From Mucilaginibacter sp. 14171R-50 (GTDB lineage Bacteria > Bacteroidota > Bacteroidia > Sphingobacteriales > Sphingobacteriaceae): a stretch of 64,000 nucleotides of DNA. The position numbers and the translations under genes were made by a program. Positions 36,665 to 45,462 of the stretch are shown here, in pieces (position 1 is the stretch's first letter; every line of letters begins with the position of its first letter). The notes beneath the pieces are model-generated. The model was given only the letters and a program-made list of their open reading frames with translations. It had not been told where the DNA came from and did no database searches. Where the stretch lies: positions 930,001 to 994,000 of the forward strand of contig NZ_CP048115.1 of the NCBI RefSeq assembly GCF_010093045.1, given 5' to 3'.

Positions 36665-37984
36665 ATGAATGGAAAGCAGAAAAGAAAGAAAAAACGAAGG
36701 CTTATAGTCATCCTTATTGTTTTGGTGGTTTTGTTTGGCGGAGTATATTTTACCCATCGCAGTATTTACGCAATACCCTCTCGTTATCCTATTGCCGGCG
36801 AAGCATATCCTGACATGAAACAGGACAGTTTTCACAAGTATGTGTCCATGGATATCGACTATAAACATCCTGAAACCGGACAATTTAACGGCTACTACTT
36901 GTTAAGCCCGGGATTTTACAAAAGCAGGAACGTTACTTTTTTGCTTACAGACGGCCAGATGGAACTGGTAAGCCCCAACTGCGATTTTGATTTTTTTGAG
37001 GGTGTATTAAAAGACTGTGCTTACGTACTAATTGGTGTAAGGGGGCAATCTCCATTGTTGTTTCCTCAAGCGTATAAAAACGGCAAAGTCGATTATCCTG
37101 CGGCTATAAATCTTTACAACTCCGACCAGCAAATTGAAGATATCGAAAGGGTTAGGTTGGACATGGTTAAAAAAGGTTTATTGCCCGATAGCGCCAGGAT
37201 CAACGTTTTTGGCGCCTCGGGGGCGGGGGTTTTGGCACAACAATATATATCAAAATATGGCATCCACGTAAACCGTGTTATCCTGGAATCCACCGGTGCG
37301 CCCGATATATCGCGAAATTCAGGCCTTAATTATTCTCCGGATTTTAAAGACTTTAATCCCGCAGCGGCAGCTATCCTCGACTCGGTACTGCTGACCCGCG
37401 AAGCAGATAAAAAATTTATTTGCAACGTGCTATATCAAAAAGGCCGCAGCGAACATTCGCCCAGGGCCGCACAGGTAACCGTGTTAAACAAGCTAAACAA
37501 CGGCGGCGGTTTATGGAAATATAAAATTGTGCCGAGCATGAACCTGAGTATCTTAAACTATATCATTAAATCTCCCGAAGAGGTTGCTGCAAGGCAAAGA
37601 TGGTTTGAGCTGGCAGGCTACGACCTGCTTAAATACAATAGCAGCACAGAGACAAATTTGCTTTATGAGCTATCGTCAGAAGCCGTTAGTGATTTTCTGG
37701 ATTATTATAAAAGCAAACGCCTTCCCGCCAAGGATTTTAATATAAATAGAAGCGATTTTAAGGGTGAAGTGCTGATATTAAAGGGTACTGAAGATGTTGT
37801 TTTTTCTGATGATATCAGTAAACGGCTGCAGCGATCATATCCTAATGCAAGGCTATTGTTTTTTAAGGATGGCCACCGCATGCAGAATAATAAAGCGCTG
37901 TACAGCAAGATCAGGAAGGCTTTTTTGGAAAAGGGGTGGCGATCCGAAGATCTCATGCAAGCATTAGAAGGCGCCCGCCCGTAA
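36665..37984 (+). CDS. Membrane-anchored alpha/beta hydrolase-like protein
   Basis: 439 residues from the ATG at 36665. A basic N-terminus (KQKRKKKRR) and one hydrophobic segment suggest an inner-membrane anchor with the bulk outside. Candidate triad: Ser in FGASGAGV (S185), Asp in KGTEDVVF and His in KDGHRMQN, matching the order of peptidase-like alpha/beta hydrolases. An upstream TTG in frame is less likely as start. Function is unknown; a peptidase or lipase role is possible. Confidence 0.7.
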   Translation: MNGKQKRKKKRRLIVILIVLVVLFGGVYFTHRSIYAIPSRYPIAGEAYPDMKQDSFHKYVSMDIDYKHPETGQFNGYYLLSPGFYKSRNVTFLLTDGQMELVSPNCDFDFFEGVLKDCAYVLIGVRGQSPLLFPQAYKNGKVDYPAAINLYNSDQQIEDIERVRLDMVKKGLLPDSARINVFGASGAGVLAQQYISKYGIHVNRVILESTGAPDISRNSGLNYSPDFKDFNPAAAAILDSVLLTREADKKFICNVLYQKGRSEHSPRAAQVTVLNKLNNGGGLWKYKIVPSMNLSILNYIIKSPEEVAARQRWFELAGYDLLKYNSSTETNLLYELSSEAVSDFLDYYKSKRLPAKDFNINRSDFKGEVLILKGTEDVVFSDDISKRLQRSYPNARLLFFKDGHRMQNNKALYSKIRKAFLEKGWRSEDLMQALEGARP

Positions 37985-38071
37985 ACGCCCGGTAGTGGTT
38001 ATGCAACAAATAACTTGAGGTGTTTTTATTTGTAAATTTTTGTATGTTAGTACTATTACGACACTAACACC

Positions 38072-39262
38072 TTGACAACAATAACCCTTCCCGGAACCCG
38101 GTACCGCATTCAATCAATAGATATTGTACGCGGACTGATCATGCTGATCATGGCTATTGATCATACCCGCGATTTTTTTCATGCGGGCAGCCCAAGCCCC
38201 ACCAATTTGGCTACAACAACGCCTATGTTGTTTTTTACCAGGTGGATAACCCATTTTTGCGCGGCCCTGTTTGTTTTTTTAAGCGGTGTTTCCGTTAATC
38301 TTGCCGGCACCCGCCGAACGAAGAAACAACTAAGTATGTTCCTGATAAAAAGGGGGCTGTGGTTAATTGGGGTAGAATTTGTGTTGCTCACTTTCGCTAT
38401 TACACTTGACCCTTTTTATCACATCCTTATCTTCCAGGTTATTTGGGTTATGGCAGTAAGCATGATCGTTTTGGGCCTGCTGATATGGCTGCCTTTAACC
38501 GTTATAGGCACTATAGGCGCGCTGCTGTTTTTCGGGCACGATATGCTTAATTATATAGCCTTACCTGCCGAAGGCACAAGCGGCTTTTTGTGGAAATTTT
38601 TGTTTACCGCTGCGGCGCTGTTTCAACCCGTAGATAAAACCCACTCGCTGCTGGTGCTTTACACCATAATGCCCTGGATGGGGGTAATGTTTATGGGCTA
38701 TGTACTGGGGCAGGTTTACAAACCCGGTTTTGATGCGCTAAAACGGCGGAAGACATTGTTAACCTGCGGCATAGGGCTTTTGGCTTTGTTTGTGGTTTTA
38801 AGAACGTTCAACATTTATGGCGAGCCGGTGCCCTGGGCGGTTCAAAAAACATTTGCGTTATCTGTTATCTCGTACTTTAACGTAAGCAAGTACCCGCCAT
38901 CGTTAATGTACCTGTGCATGACCATAGGGCCGGGGTTGATCATGCTTGGCATGATAGAACGAACGAACAATGCCTTTACACGCTTTTTAAATGTTTACGG
39001 CCAGGTACCTTTCTTTTACTATGTGCTGCACTTTTACCTGCTCAGGGTTTTTAATATCATTTTGTTTTTTGCGCAGGGCTATACTACAAAAGATATTTTT
39101 ACCCCCAACTCCCTGATGCTTTTTCGCCCGGTCAACTACGGCGTGAACCTGTTTGGTGTTTATGTGGTATGGCTGTTGGTTATCCTGACGCTGTATTTGC
39201 CTTGCCGCTGGTTTAGCAAGTACAAACAAACGCACCGGCAATGGTGGCTAAGTTATTTGTAG
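38072..39262 (+). CDS. DUF1624 / HGSNAT-like acyltransferase membrane protein
   Basis: 396 residues with about ten membrane segments. The N-terminal SIDIVRGLIMLIMAIDHTRDF matches the heparan-alpha-glucosaminide N-acetyltransferase-like family (DUF1624), in which a conserved His (here in IDHTRDF) is thought to carry the acyl group. A stop codon at 38048-38050 leaves TTG at 38072 as the only plausible start in frame; the next ATG lies inside the first membrane helix. Substrate unknown. Confidence 0.82.
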   Translation: MTTITLPGTRYRIQSIDIVRGLIMLIMAIDHTRDFFHAGSPSPTNLATTTPMLFFTRWITHFCAALFVFLSGVSVNLAGTRRTKKQLSMFLIKRGLWLIGVEFVLLTFAITLDPFYHILIFQVIWVMAVSMIVLGLLIWLPLTVIGTIGALLFFGHDMLNYIALPAEGTSGFLWKFLFTAAALFQPVDKTHSLLVLYTIMPWMGVMFMGYVLGQVYKPGFDALKRRKTLLTCGIGLLALFVVLRTFNIYGEPVPWAVQKTFALSVISYFNVSKYPPSLMYLCMTIGPGLIMLGMIERTNNAFTRFLNVYGQVPFFYYVLHFYLLRVFNIILFFAQGYTTKDIFTPNSLMLFRPVNYGVNLFGVYVVWLLVILTLYLPCRWFSKYKQTHRQWWLSYL

Positions 39263-39275
39263 TTTCTCCGCCGGG

Positions 39276-39695
39276 TCATTCTTTCTCTGCCGACCAGATT
39301 CCCGGGTCTTCAACCGAGCCGTCGCTTGATCCGGTCCAGGTGCCATGCATTTTTGTGCCGTTGTCGGTTACGTTCATGGTGTACACAACGGGCTCAATAT
39401 TGCCGGTTATCACTTTCGAATGCATGGTAAGCACTTTTGTTTCGGTATTGTAACTGCCTGTTACATCATCAGTACCGGTTGATTGCCCGTCGGTAGCATC
39501 CCATAAAAAAAGCCCGGTATATCCGTTGCCTTCCAGTTTGAGGGTAAACGAGCCTGTCCAGTGGCGGTCATCGTTACCAACAGCGCTGGTAATATTCCAT
39601 TTGCCGGCTAACGATGGCTCGGGCTGTGTTTTTGAACCGCACGATGCCATAAATTGTATAACAAATACAGCTAACAGGATTTTTACTATACGCAT
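39276..39695 (-). CDS. Small lipoprotein of unknown function
   Basis: 139 residues from the ATG at 39695, starting MRIVKILLAVF with lipobox FMASC. The mature part is a beta-rich domain with GKWNITSAVG, FTLKLEGNGYTG and MHGTWTGSSDG, similar in style to lipocalin-like or DUF4488-like lipoproteins, but I cannot name the family. It is convergent with the DUF1624 gene, with 13 bp between them. Confidence 0.7.
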   Translation of the reverse strand: MRIVKILLAVFVIQFMASCGSKTQPEPSLAGKWNITSAVGNDDRHWTGSFTLKLEGNGYTGLFLWDATDGQSTGTDDVTGSYNTETKVLTMHSKVITGNIEPVVYTMNVTDNGTKMHGTWTGSSDGSVEDPGIWSAEKE

Positions 39696-39953
39696 GATTG
39701 ATGATGTAAAGGATTGGTTTACAACTTTAAATATAAGCAAACCCATCATGCTTTTTATTATCCCGATAAATATTTTCCCTATTAACACAAACAAAGCGGC
39801 CAGACTAATAAGGGAATAGTAAATGCAGCCATAAATTGGGTATCAAATTCTACACAAATTTTACCGGCGCGCACCTTTTACCTTAACCGGGCACATGGTA
39901 TTGTATTTGATATTGGGGACGTGAATTAACTAACAAAAATTTATTTATACTTC

Positions 39954-40769
39954 ATGAAATTTTCTTTTAAAATTATAATGTTTGCGTTATGTGCGGTGAT
40001 TGCTTTGAACGTATCTTGTAAAAAAACGGATACTGCCGTTGCGCCAATTAAAAACGGCACTACTGATAACAGCAAACAAATTGCAATTGAACTTTATCGT
40101 TCGCTTAGGGGTAGCGTAAATAACGGCAAAACCTTAAAAGCAGATGCCGAACAAAGCGGCACTAAAACAATAACCACCACGCAAGAATGCGGAATGGTTT
40201 TTACCACTTTTACAGATTCAACCGGCGTTAAGGGCGACACCACCCGCAAGTATGTTGGCAAAAGGATATTTACAAATATGTGTAACGGGGCTTTCAGCAA
40301 TAACTGGAACGTAGATGCCTATCTTTTAGCCGACACATTAAAAACCACCGAAAAAGGCACCGGGTTTAATAACATCTATGACGTAACCCTTAACTACGAT
40401 GTAAGGGCGCTGAATACGAATTACAGCGAGATCAGCATTAACGGAGTTACTACAACATCGTCGTTCAAATCAAAAGTTAGCGGAGGCGTTACAACAGAAT
40501 ATCATCAAATGGAAACGGTTTATAGCTTGCTAAAAATTTCCGCGTTCAACAATTCGGCAAACCCCCTGTACAAAAGCGGCAGGGTGTATTTTAACACCAA
40601 AACTGCTGATAAGGATGCAGGCCCGAATGCCAAAGTTAACACCAATGCATACAACGGTTATATGGAGTTTTATCCAAATAACACCATGAGATCATACTTT
40701 GATCTTAAAAACGGGAGCTATAAAGTTTTTGAAATGGACCTGATAACCGGCGAAGTAAAAGCGCTTTAA
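39954..40769 (+). CDS. Predicted lipoprotein of unknown function
   Basis: 271 residues. Signal with lipobox NVSC (Cys at about residue 23) followed by KKTD, the usual surface-lipoprotein style of Bacteroidota. The mature part is Thr/Asn-rich and beta-rich, with no catalytic motif recognised. It is flanked by a strong terminator downstream and stands alone. Function not inferable. Confidence 0.7.
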   Translation: MKFSFKIIMFALCAVIALNVSCKKTDTAVAPIKNGTTDNSKQIAIELYRSLRGSVNNGKTLKADAEQSGTKTITTTQECGMVFTTFTDSTGVKGDTTRKYVGKRIFTNMCNGAFSNNWNVDAYLLADTLKTTEKGTGFNNIYDVTLNYDVRALNTNYSEISINGVTTTSSFKSKVSGGVTTEYHQMETVYSLLKISAFNNSANPLYKSGRVYFNTKTADKDAGPNAKVNTNAYNGYMEFYPNNTMRSYFDLKNGSYKVFEMDLITGEVKAL

Positions 40770-40791
40770 CAGGTTAACAACATCATCAAGC

Positions 40792-40827
40792 AAACGCCCT
40801 TTAAGAAATTAGGGGGCGTTTACTTTT
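40792..40827. terminator. Rho-independent terminator between convergent genes
   Basis: AAACGCCCT and AGGGGGCGTTT pair across a 10-nt loop, followed by a T-rich stretch. It ends the lipoprotein gene and can serve the convergent dienelactone hydrolase gene. Confidence 0.75.
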
Positions 40828-40843
40828 TATATAACAGCGGGCA

Positions 40844-41731
40844 CTATCCCAACTGTTCCTTAAAAAATTCTATCGTGCGTTTCCAGGCAAGCTCGGCTGC
40901 GGCTTTATCATAACGCGGTGTGGTATCATTATGGAAACCGTGATTAACCCCCTCGTAAATAAACGCCTGGTATTTTTTGCCATTAGCCTTTAAGGCAGCT
41001 TCGTAAGCCGCCCAGCCGGCGGTAATGCGCGTATCCAGCGATGCATAATGCAGCATCAGCGGGGCTTTAATTTTGGGTACATCTTCGGCATTGGGCTGGC
41101 TACCGTAAAATGGCACAGCGGCCGCCAGGTCGGGAATGCGTACAGCCATCATATTAGCTATGCCGCCTCCAAAACAAAAGCCTACAACGCCTACCTTGCC
41201 GTTACAATCCTTATGTTTTTTAAGATATTCATATGCGGCTATAAAATCTTCTTCCATTTCTGCCTTATTGCGCTGAGCCTGCATTTCGCGGCCTTTATCA
41301 TCATTGCCCGGGTAGCCGCCCAGGGGTGTCAAAGCATCGGGTGCAAGCGAAATAAAGCCTGCCAGGGCGGCTCTTCGCGCCACATCTTCTATATAAGGGT
41401 TCAGCCCCCGGTTTTCGTGAACCACGATGATGCCGCCGAGTTTGTTTTTAGCATCTGCAGGTTGTGAAAGTAACCCTTTAATGGTTCCGCCGCCTTTTGG
41501 CGATGGGTAGTTGATATATTCCGATTTTAAGCGCGGATCATCCGCCTTAACCTGGATATTCCCCTGGTAATCGGGCATTAAAAAACTCATCAGCGCGGGC
41601 ACGGTTAAGCCGCCAACAGCATAAAGCGATAGTTTTTCTAAAAACCCTCGGCGGTCAAGCCGGTTGTGTGCATAATCATCATACAGGTCAAACACTTCCT
41701 GTTTGATGTCTTCCTTCTTTATCTGGCTCAT
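40844..41731 (-). CDS. Dienelactone hydrolase family protein with Tat-like leader
   Basis: 295 residues. An N-terminal [16 protein letters not shown] resembles a twin-arginine signal. The alpha/beta hydrolase core has the Cys nucleophile in VGFCFGGG (C186), Asp in ASLDTRI and His in GVNHGFHN, as in dienelactone hydrolase. These enzymes open lactones or esters; the physiological substrate here is unknown. Export is predicted from the leader, not proven. A TATATTTG box lies 17 nt upstream of the start. Confidence 0.85.
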   Translation of the reverse strand: MSQIKKEDIKQEVFDLYDDYAHNRLDRRGFLEKLSLYAVGGLTVPALMSFLMPDYQGNIQVKADDPRLKSEYINYPSPKGGGTIKGLLSQPADAKNKLGGIIVVHENRGLNPYIEDVARRAALAGFISLAPDALTPLGGYPGNDDKGREMQAQRNKAEMEEDFIAAYEYLKKHKDCNGKVGVVGFCFGGGIANMMAVRIPDLAAAVPFYGSQPNAEDVPKIKAPLMLHYASLDTRITAGWAAYEAALKANGKKYQAFIYEGVNHGFHNDTTPRYDKAAAELAWKRTIEFFKEQLG

Positions 41732-41747
41732 AGGTAATTGGTTTACT

Positions 41748-41755
41748 CAAATATA
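41748..41755 (-). promoter_or_regulatory. Putative -7 box for the dienelactone hydrolase gene
   Basis: TATATTTG on the minus strand, ending 17 nt before the ATG. A -33 TTTG was not found at the expected distance. Confidence 0.4.
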
Positions 41756-41795
41756 ATCATTCGCAGTAAGCTATCGGCAGGGAGCGCATTTACTT

Positions 41796-41803
41796 TATAT
41801 TTG
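41796..41803 (+). promoter_or_regulatory. Putative -7 box for the TlpA-like gene
   Basis: TATATTTG followed by GCATC, 47 nt before the ATG at 41850. No clear -33 partner. Confidence 0.35.
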
Positions 41804-41849
41804 CATCTATCCGGATACATCCATAAAGCGCAACCGGGAATATCATCTT

Positions 41850-42440
41850 ATGAAGTTTCAATTCCTTAATAAGTTAACCTTGTCCCGTTTAATAAACGCG
41901 TTATTTATTGTGGTGATCGCCCTGCTTATTTTTAACCCAAAGGCGAAAGCTGTAATGATACAAGGCCTGATGAAGATCGGGTTATTTCAGCCTGATATTG
42001 CAGAAAGTGTAACGCCCGCCGGCGCTACCGCTTTACCCGCAGTTGTTTTTGAGGGTACTGATGGCAAGACCGTTAGTCTTGCCGATCATAAGGGCAAGGT
42101 CATCTTCATCAACTTTTGGGCCACCTGGTGCCCGCCGTGTATTGCCGAAATGCCCACTATTAACGCGTTGCATGAAAAATTGAAAAATAACCCGAACATC
42201 GTTTTTATGACAGTAGATGCGGACGGCAATCTCGACAGGTCTGCAATGTTCATGAACAAGCACCATTACAGCCTGCCGCTTTATAAAGCCGGCACAGATG
42301 TACCGCCCGGCATGTTTGGCAATACCCTGCCCACCACCGTTATTTTTGATAAGAGCGGAAAAATGGTATTCCGCCACGAAGGCACAGCTGATTTCAGCAA
42401 TCCTAAAGTAATGGCTTACTTGCTGCAGATAGCCAATTAA
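41850..42440 (+). CDS. TlpA-like thioredoxin-fold protein
   Basis: 196 residues with an N-terminal membrane anchor or signal (about 14-35). The thioredoxin-like domain contains the redox pair in WATWCPPC (C94, C97), TVDADG and a cis-proline segment NTLPTTVIFD. It is probably a periplasmic disulfide reductase for envelope proteins or cytochrome c assembly. It is convergent with the BamA-type gene, separated by 6 bp. Confidence 0.85.
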   Translation: MKFQFLNKLTLSRLINALFIVVIALLIFNPKAKAVMIQGLMKIGLFQPDIAESVTPAGATALPAVVFEGTDGKTVSLADHKGKVIFINFWATWCPPCIAEMPTINALHEKLKNNPNIVFMTVDADGNLDRSAMFMNKHHYSLPLYKAGTDVPPGMFGNTLPTTVIFDKSGKMVFRHEGTADFSNPKVMAYLLQIAN

Positions 42441-42446
42441 CCCCGA

Positions 42447-43775
42447 CTAAAACGCTTCGTTAAGCCCAAGGAAGAACCCGCGGGCCCCGTAATTACCCCA
42501 GGCATAATCAAGGCATAAATTGGTGCGGGTATGCTTGTTAAACAATACACGTAAACCCGCTCCGCCCCCGGGCTGCCATTGCTCAAATAGCTTGGTGCCA
42601 AGGCCATTGTCGCTGGCGGTTTGTATGTTGAAGAATGCAACACCGCTTAAAAACTTATTTGCGGTTATCGGGAAACGGTATTCAATTTCCGAGTAATCGT
42701 ACTGAGGCGATTTAAAGTAACCGCCAACATATCCCCGTCCGCTGCGGAAGGAGCCATCTTTACCGGTACCGGGCAGTTCCAGGTAGGGCAATGCGCCATT
42801 AAGCACGTAAGCGCCCCAGTTCCAGAAGGCTATTACGTGTTCGGGGTGGCTGGAAGAAAGGCTCCAGTACTTCCGGAAATCGGTAGTAAACAACAAAGCG
42901 TTTTTATCGCTCCCCATCCAGGTTTGATTGGCCCTTATGCCGGCATCAACGTAAATGCCTTTGTACGCGCGGTTCTGGTTATCGCGCGTGGTATATTGAA
43001 CATTGAACAGCAAGCCGTTCGACATGTATTTATTCCTGTCAAACCCATACCGGTCGCTGTAAATATTGTAGGGCGTTAGCTCGGCATTTGTGCGTCGGTT
43101 CTCAATTTTCCTCCTGATATCAAACGATACACCTGCGCCTAAAAACAGGTTCTTCTTTACCTCTTTATAAACCTTTTCCCTGAAATTATAATACAGCGAA
43201 TTAAAAACATACCCTTTACGCTCGGGGTCGGTTAAAGCGTGGTCGGCAGGGCTGGCATCCGATCCCTGGCCTATCCCTAAACCAAAATCGGGCGTAACGC
43301 TTTTAGCCGCTACCAGGCTGCCCTGAAAGTTCCACTTATTGCCGGGCGTGTATACATTATGGTTGATATAAAAATATAAAATGCCTTTGGTGGTGATAGA
43401 TGCCGATGTTGCAGCTGCTGACATGTAAGTACCCGGCTCGTTACCCAATACGCGGCCGGCAACGGCTTTTATACCTATTTGCGAGCCAATGGTTGGGTTT
43501 GAAGCAACATTTGGTATAATAGTTATGCCCGATCGTTTTTTTAGGGAGTCGGTTTTTTTACCCGGATGGAAAACGGCCTTGAACAGATCGCCCACATCAT
43601 ATTGCGACGACAGGTTGTCTGCGCGTTTCTGCACCTTTATGGTATCCCTTTTTACAGTGTCGGCAGGCCGCGGTGTATCCTGGCCGTATGCAATGGTGGT
43701 AATGCCCGTAAATAACGGCAGTATCAATATCTTCAGTAATAATTTAAAAACGGATGGCTTTGATATGTTTTGCAT
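42447..43775 (-). CDS. BamA/TamA-type outer-membrane beta-barrel protein
   Basis: 442 residues from the ATG at 43775, which gives a clean signal peptide ending near IAYGQ. The earlier ATG at 43820 would add 15 residues ahead of it. The C-terminal half has repeated amphipathic strands and the surface-antigen pattern SGRGYVGGYFKSPQ, similar to the VRGF lid region of bacterial surface antigen domains. No POTRA domains are obvious, so it may be a short, specialised member. Function unknown. Confidence 0.75.
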   Translation of the reverse strand: MQNISKPSVFKLLLKILILPLFTGITTIAYGQDTPRPADTVKRDTIKVQKRADNLSSQYDVGDLFKAVFHPGKKTDSLKKRSGITIIPNVASNPTIGSQIGIKAVAGRVLGNEPGTYMSAAATSASITTKGILYFYINHNVYTPGNKWNFQGSLVAAKSVTPDFGLGIGQGSDASPADHALTDPERKGYVFNSLYYNFREKVYKEVKKNLFLGAGVSFDIRRKIENRRTNAELTPYNIYSDRYGFDRNKYMSNGLLFNVQYTTRDNQNRAYKGIYVDAGIRANQTWMGSDKNALLFTTDFRKYWSLSSSHPEHVIAFWNWGAYVLNGALPYLELPGTGKDGSFRSGRGYVGGYFKSPQYDYSEIEYRFPITANKFLSGVAFFNIQTASDNGLGTKLFEQWQPGGGAGLRVLFNKHTRTNLCLDYAWGNYGARGFFLGLNEAF

Positions 43776-43953
43776 CAGCGATATAGCTCTGTAAAATAAC
43801 TCTAAACTACAGAATGGCATAAATGTTACGCGAACCGGTATTTTTTGACCTTTAAGTGATCATCCTGTAATAAATGCGAAGTACGCCCATTTATTTTAAA
43901 ATGCTTACACAAAGGCGCAAAAAAATTCATTTTACCCCGCGACGATCGATCTG

Positions 43954-44730
43954 CTACGCGTCGGCAAGCTCTATCCAAACCGGGCCATGGTCGCTTGTTT
44001 TTTCCCACCCGCGCACATGGCGGTCAACCCCTGCCGCAAGCAGCCGTTTATCCAAATGCGGACTAAGCAAAAAATGATCTATACGCAAACCCGCATCGCG
44101 GCCATAGGCATTGCGAAAATAATCCCAAAACGTATAAATGACCTTATCGGGGTTAAGCTTTCGCAGCGCATCTGTCCAGCCCTGTTCTACCAGGTTTTTA
44201 AAGGCCGCCCTGGTTTCGGGCCTGAACAAAGCGTCTTCAACCCAGCGCTCGGGCTTATAAACGTCAAGTTCGGTAGGCATAACATTATAATCGCCGGTTA
44301 ATACCACGGGGTTGCCTGATGCATAAAGTTCGGCCGCATGCGCGGTAAACCTTTCAAACCAGCGCAGCTTATACTCAAACTTTGGCCCCGGCGCAGGGTT
44401 GCCGTTTGGCAAGTAAAGGCAGCCAATGGTTATGCCATTCACTTCAGCTTCAATATAGCGGCTGTGGCTATCGTCGGGGTCACCGGGCAGGCCGCGGCGC
44501 GTTTCTTTTATTTCTAAGTTGCGCGCCAGTATGGCTACCCCGTTCCAGCTTTTCTGGCCGTGCCATATCGCATTATACCCGGCATCCTTTATCGCTTCCA
44601 GCGGGAATTTTTCGTCGGGCGCTTTTAATTCCTGCAGGCACGCTACATCAGGCGCTGTTTCTTCCAGCCAGCGCAGCAGCACAGGTAACCGTCCGTTTAC
44701 GCCGTTAACATTGTAAGTGGCAATCTTCAT
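43954..44730 (-). CDS. xth: Exodeoxyribonuclease III
   Basis: 258 residues from the ATG at 44730. Endonuclease/exonuclease/phosphatase fold: MKIATYNVNGVNGRL, LQELKAPDEKFP (metal-binding Glu), LTGDYNVMPTELDVY, and the final RIDHFLLSP and TSDHGPVWIEL with the catalytic His. It removes 3' blocks and cleaves abasic sites in DNA. A TATATTTG box lies just 3 nt upstream of this ATG, which argues against the TTG two codons earlier. Confidence 0.93.
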   Translation of the reverse strand: MKIATYNVNGVNGRLPVLLRWLEETAPDVACLQELKAPDEKFPLEAIKDAGYNAIWHGQKSWNGVAILARNLEIKETRRGLPGDPDDSHSRYIEAEVNGITIGCLYLPNGNPAPGPKFEYKLRWFERFTAHAAELYASGNPVVLTGDYNVMPTELDVYKPERWVEDALFRPETRAAFKNLVEQGWTDALRKLNPDKVIYTFWDYFRNAYGRDAGLRIDHFLLSPHLDKRLLAAGVDRHVRGWEKTSDHGPVWIELADA

Positions 44731-44733
44731 ATT

Positions 44734-44741
44734 CAAATATA
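44734..44741 (-). promoter_or_regulatory. -7 box directly before xth
   Basis: TATATTTG on the minus strand, 3 nt upstream of the ATG at 44730, so the transcript would be nearly or fully leaderless. Confidence 0.4.
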
Positions 44742-44779
44742 GGTGGTAATATAACCCGGTATGTGCAGGGATGTTTATT

Positions 44780-45343
44780 TTAAAAATTTTGGTCGGTTAA
44801 AATGCGCTTGCTTTTTAACTTGTCTACAATATATTTGGCTTCAGCTTCATCAATGCCGTTGCCAAATTTGATGGTTTTCATTCCATAATCAAACCGGATG
44901 GTACCCATATTTGTAAGATTGGGATTAAACACGTTTTTGTGCCCAAAGCCATAATTCTTTTCCTCCTGTGGTTCTTCTATACGTATGTTTTTAACTTCTT
45001 TCAAGTCGTAAACTTTCTCGGGCATAAAAAATAAAGCCTGGTTTTTAACGGCTATTACACCCTGGCCCACTTCAATAAATTCCTTCCCGGCAACCATAAC
45101 CCATAACGAGTACATGGCAAAAAAGCCACCAACAGTCCACCCCGCAAGCCATACCATCATAAATAAGTTATCTGTGCCGCTTTTAGAAACTTCTGCAATG
45201 GCAGTAGCTTCGCCAAATACCCAACCGCAAAGCCACACGCAAAAAAACAATACCAGAAACATTCTTTTTTTCGACGGGATGATAATCTCAACTTTATCAA
45301 AGTGTTCTGTAATGATCGCGCGACCGCTGTATGGAATTTCCAT
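44780..45343 (-). CDS. Two-helix membrane protein, PH-like C-terminal domain
   Basis: 187 residues. Two membrane segments (about 28-45 and 63-85) are followed by a beta-rich soluble domain (about 90-180, KEFIEVGQGVIAVKN... GMKTIKFGNGI) resembling bacterial PH-like domains. No enzyme motif. It stands between xth and the helicase gene. The fold call is tentative. Confidence 0.6.
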   Translation of the reverse strand: MEIPYSGRAIITEHFDKVEIIIPSKKRMFLVLFFCVWLCGWVFGEATAIAEVSKSGTDNLFMMVWLAGWTVGGFFAMYSLWVMVAGKEFIEVGQGVIAVKNQALFFMPEKVYDLKEVKNIRIEEPQEEKNYGFGHKNVFNPNLTNMGTIRFDYGMKTIKFGNGIDEAEAKYIVDKLKSKRILTDQNF

Positions 45344-45462
45344 TGTTAAATAATAAGGTTAATTCACATAAAAGTAAGATTAGCCGTTGTAAAAGCAAAT
45401 GTTCACATCACATTTTTTGAGCAGATAACACTACAATTTTTAGTAATTTTACTTTACAAATT

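Noticed and set aside
43826..44008. 60-codon minus-strand frame overlapping the end of xth
   Set aside because: Wrong-frame shadow of the xth 3' end with no features.
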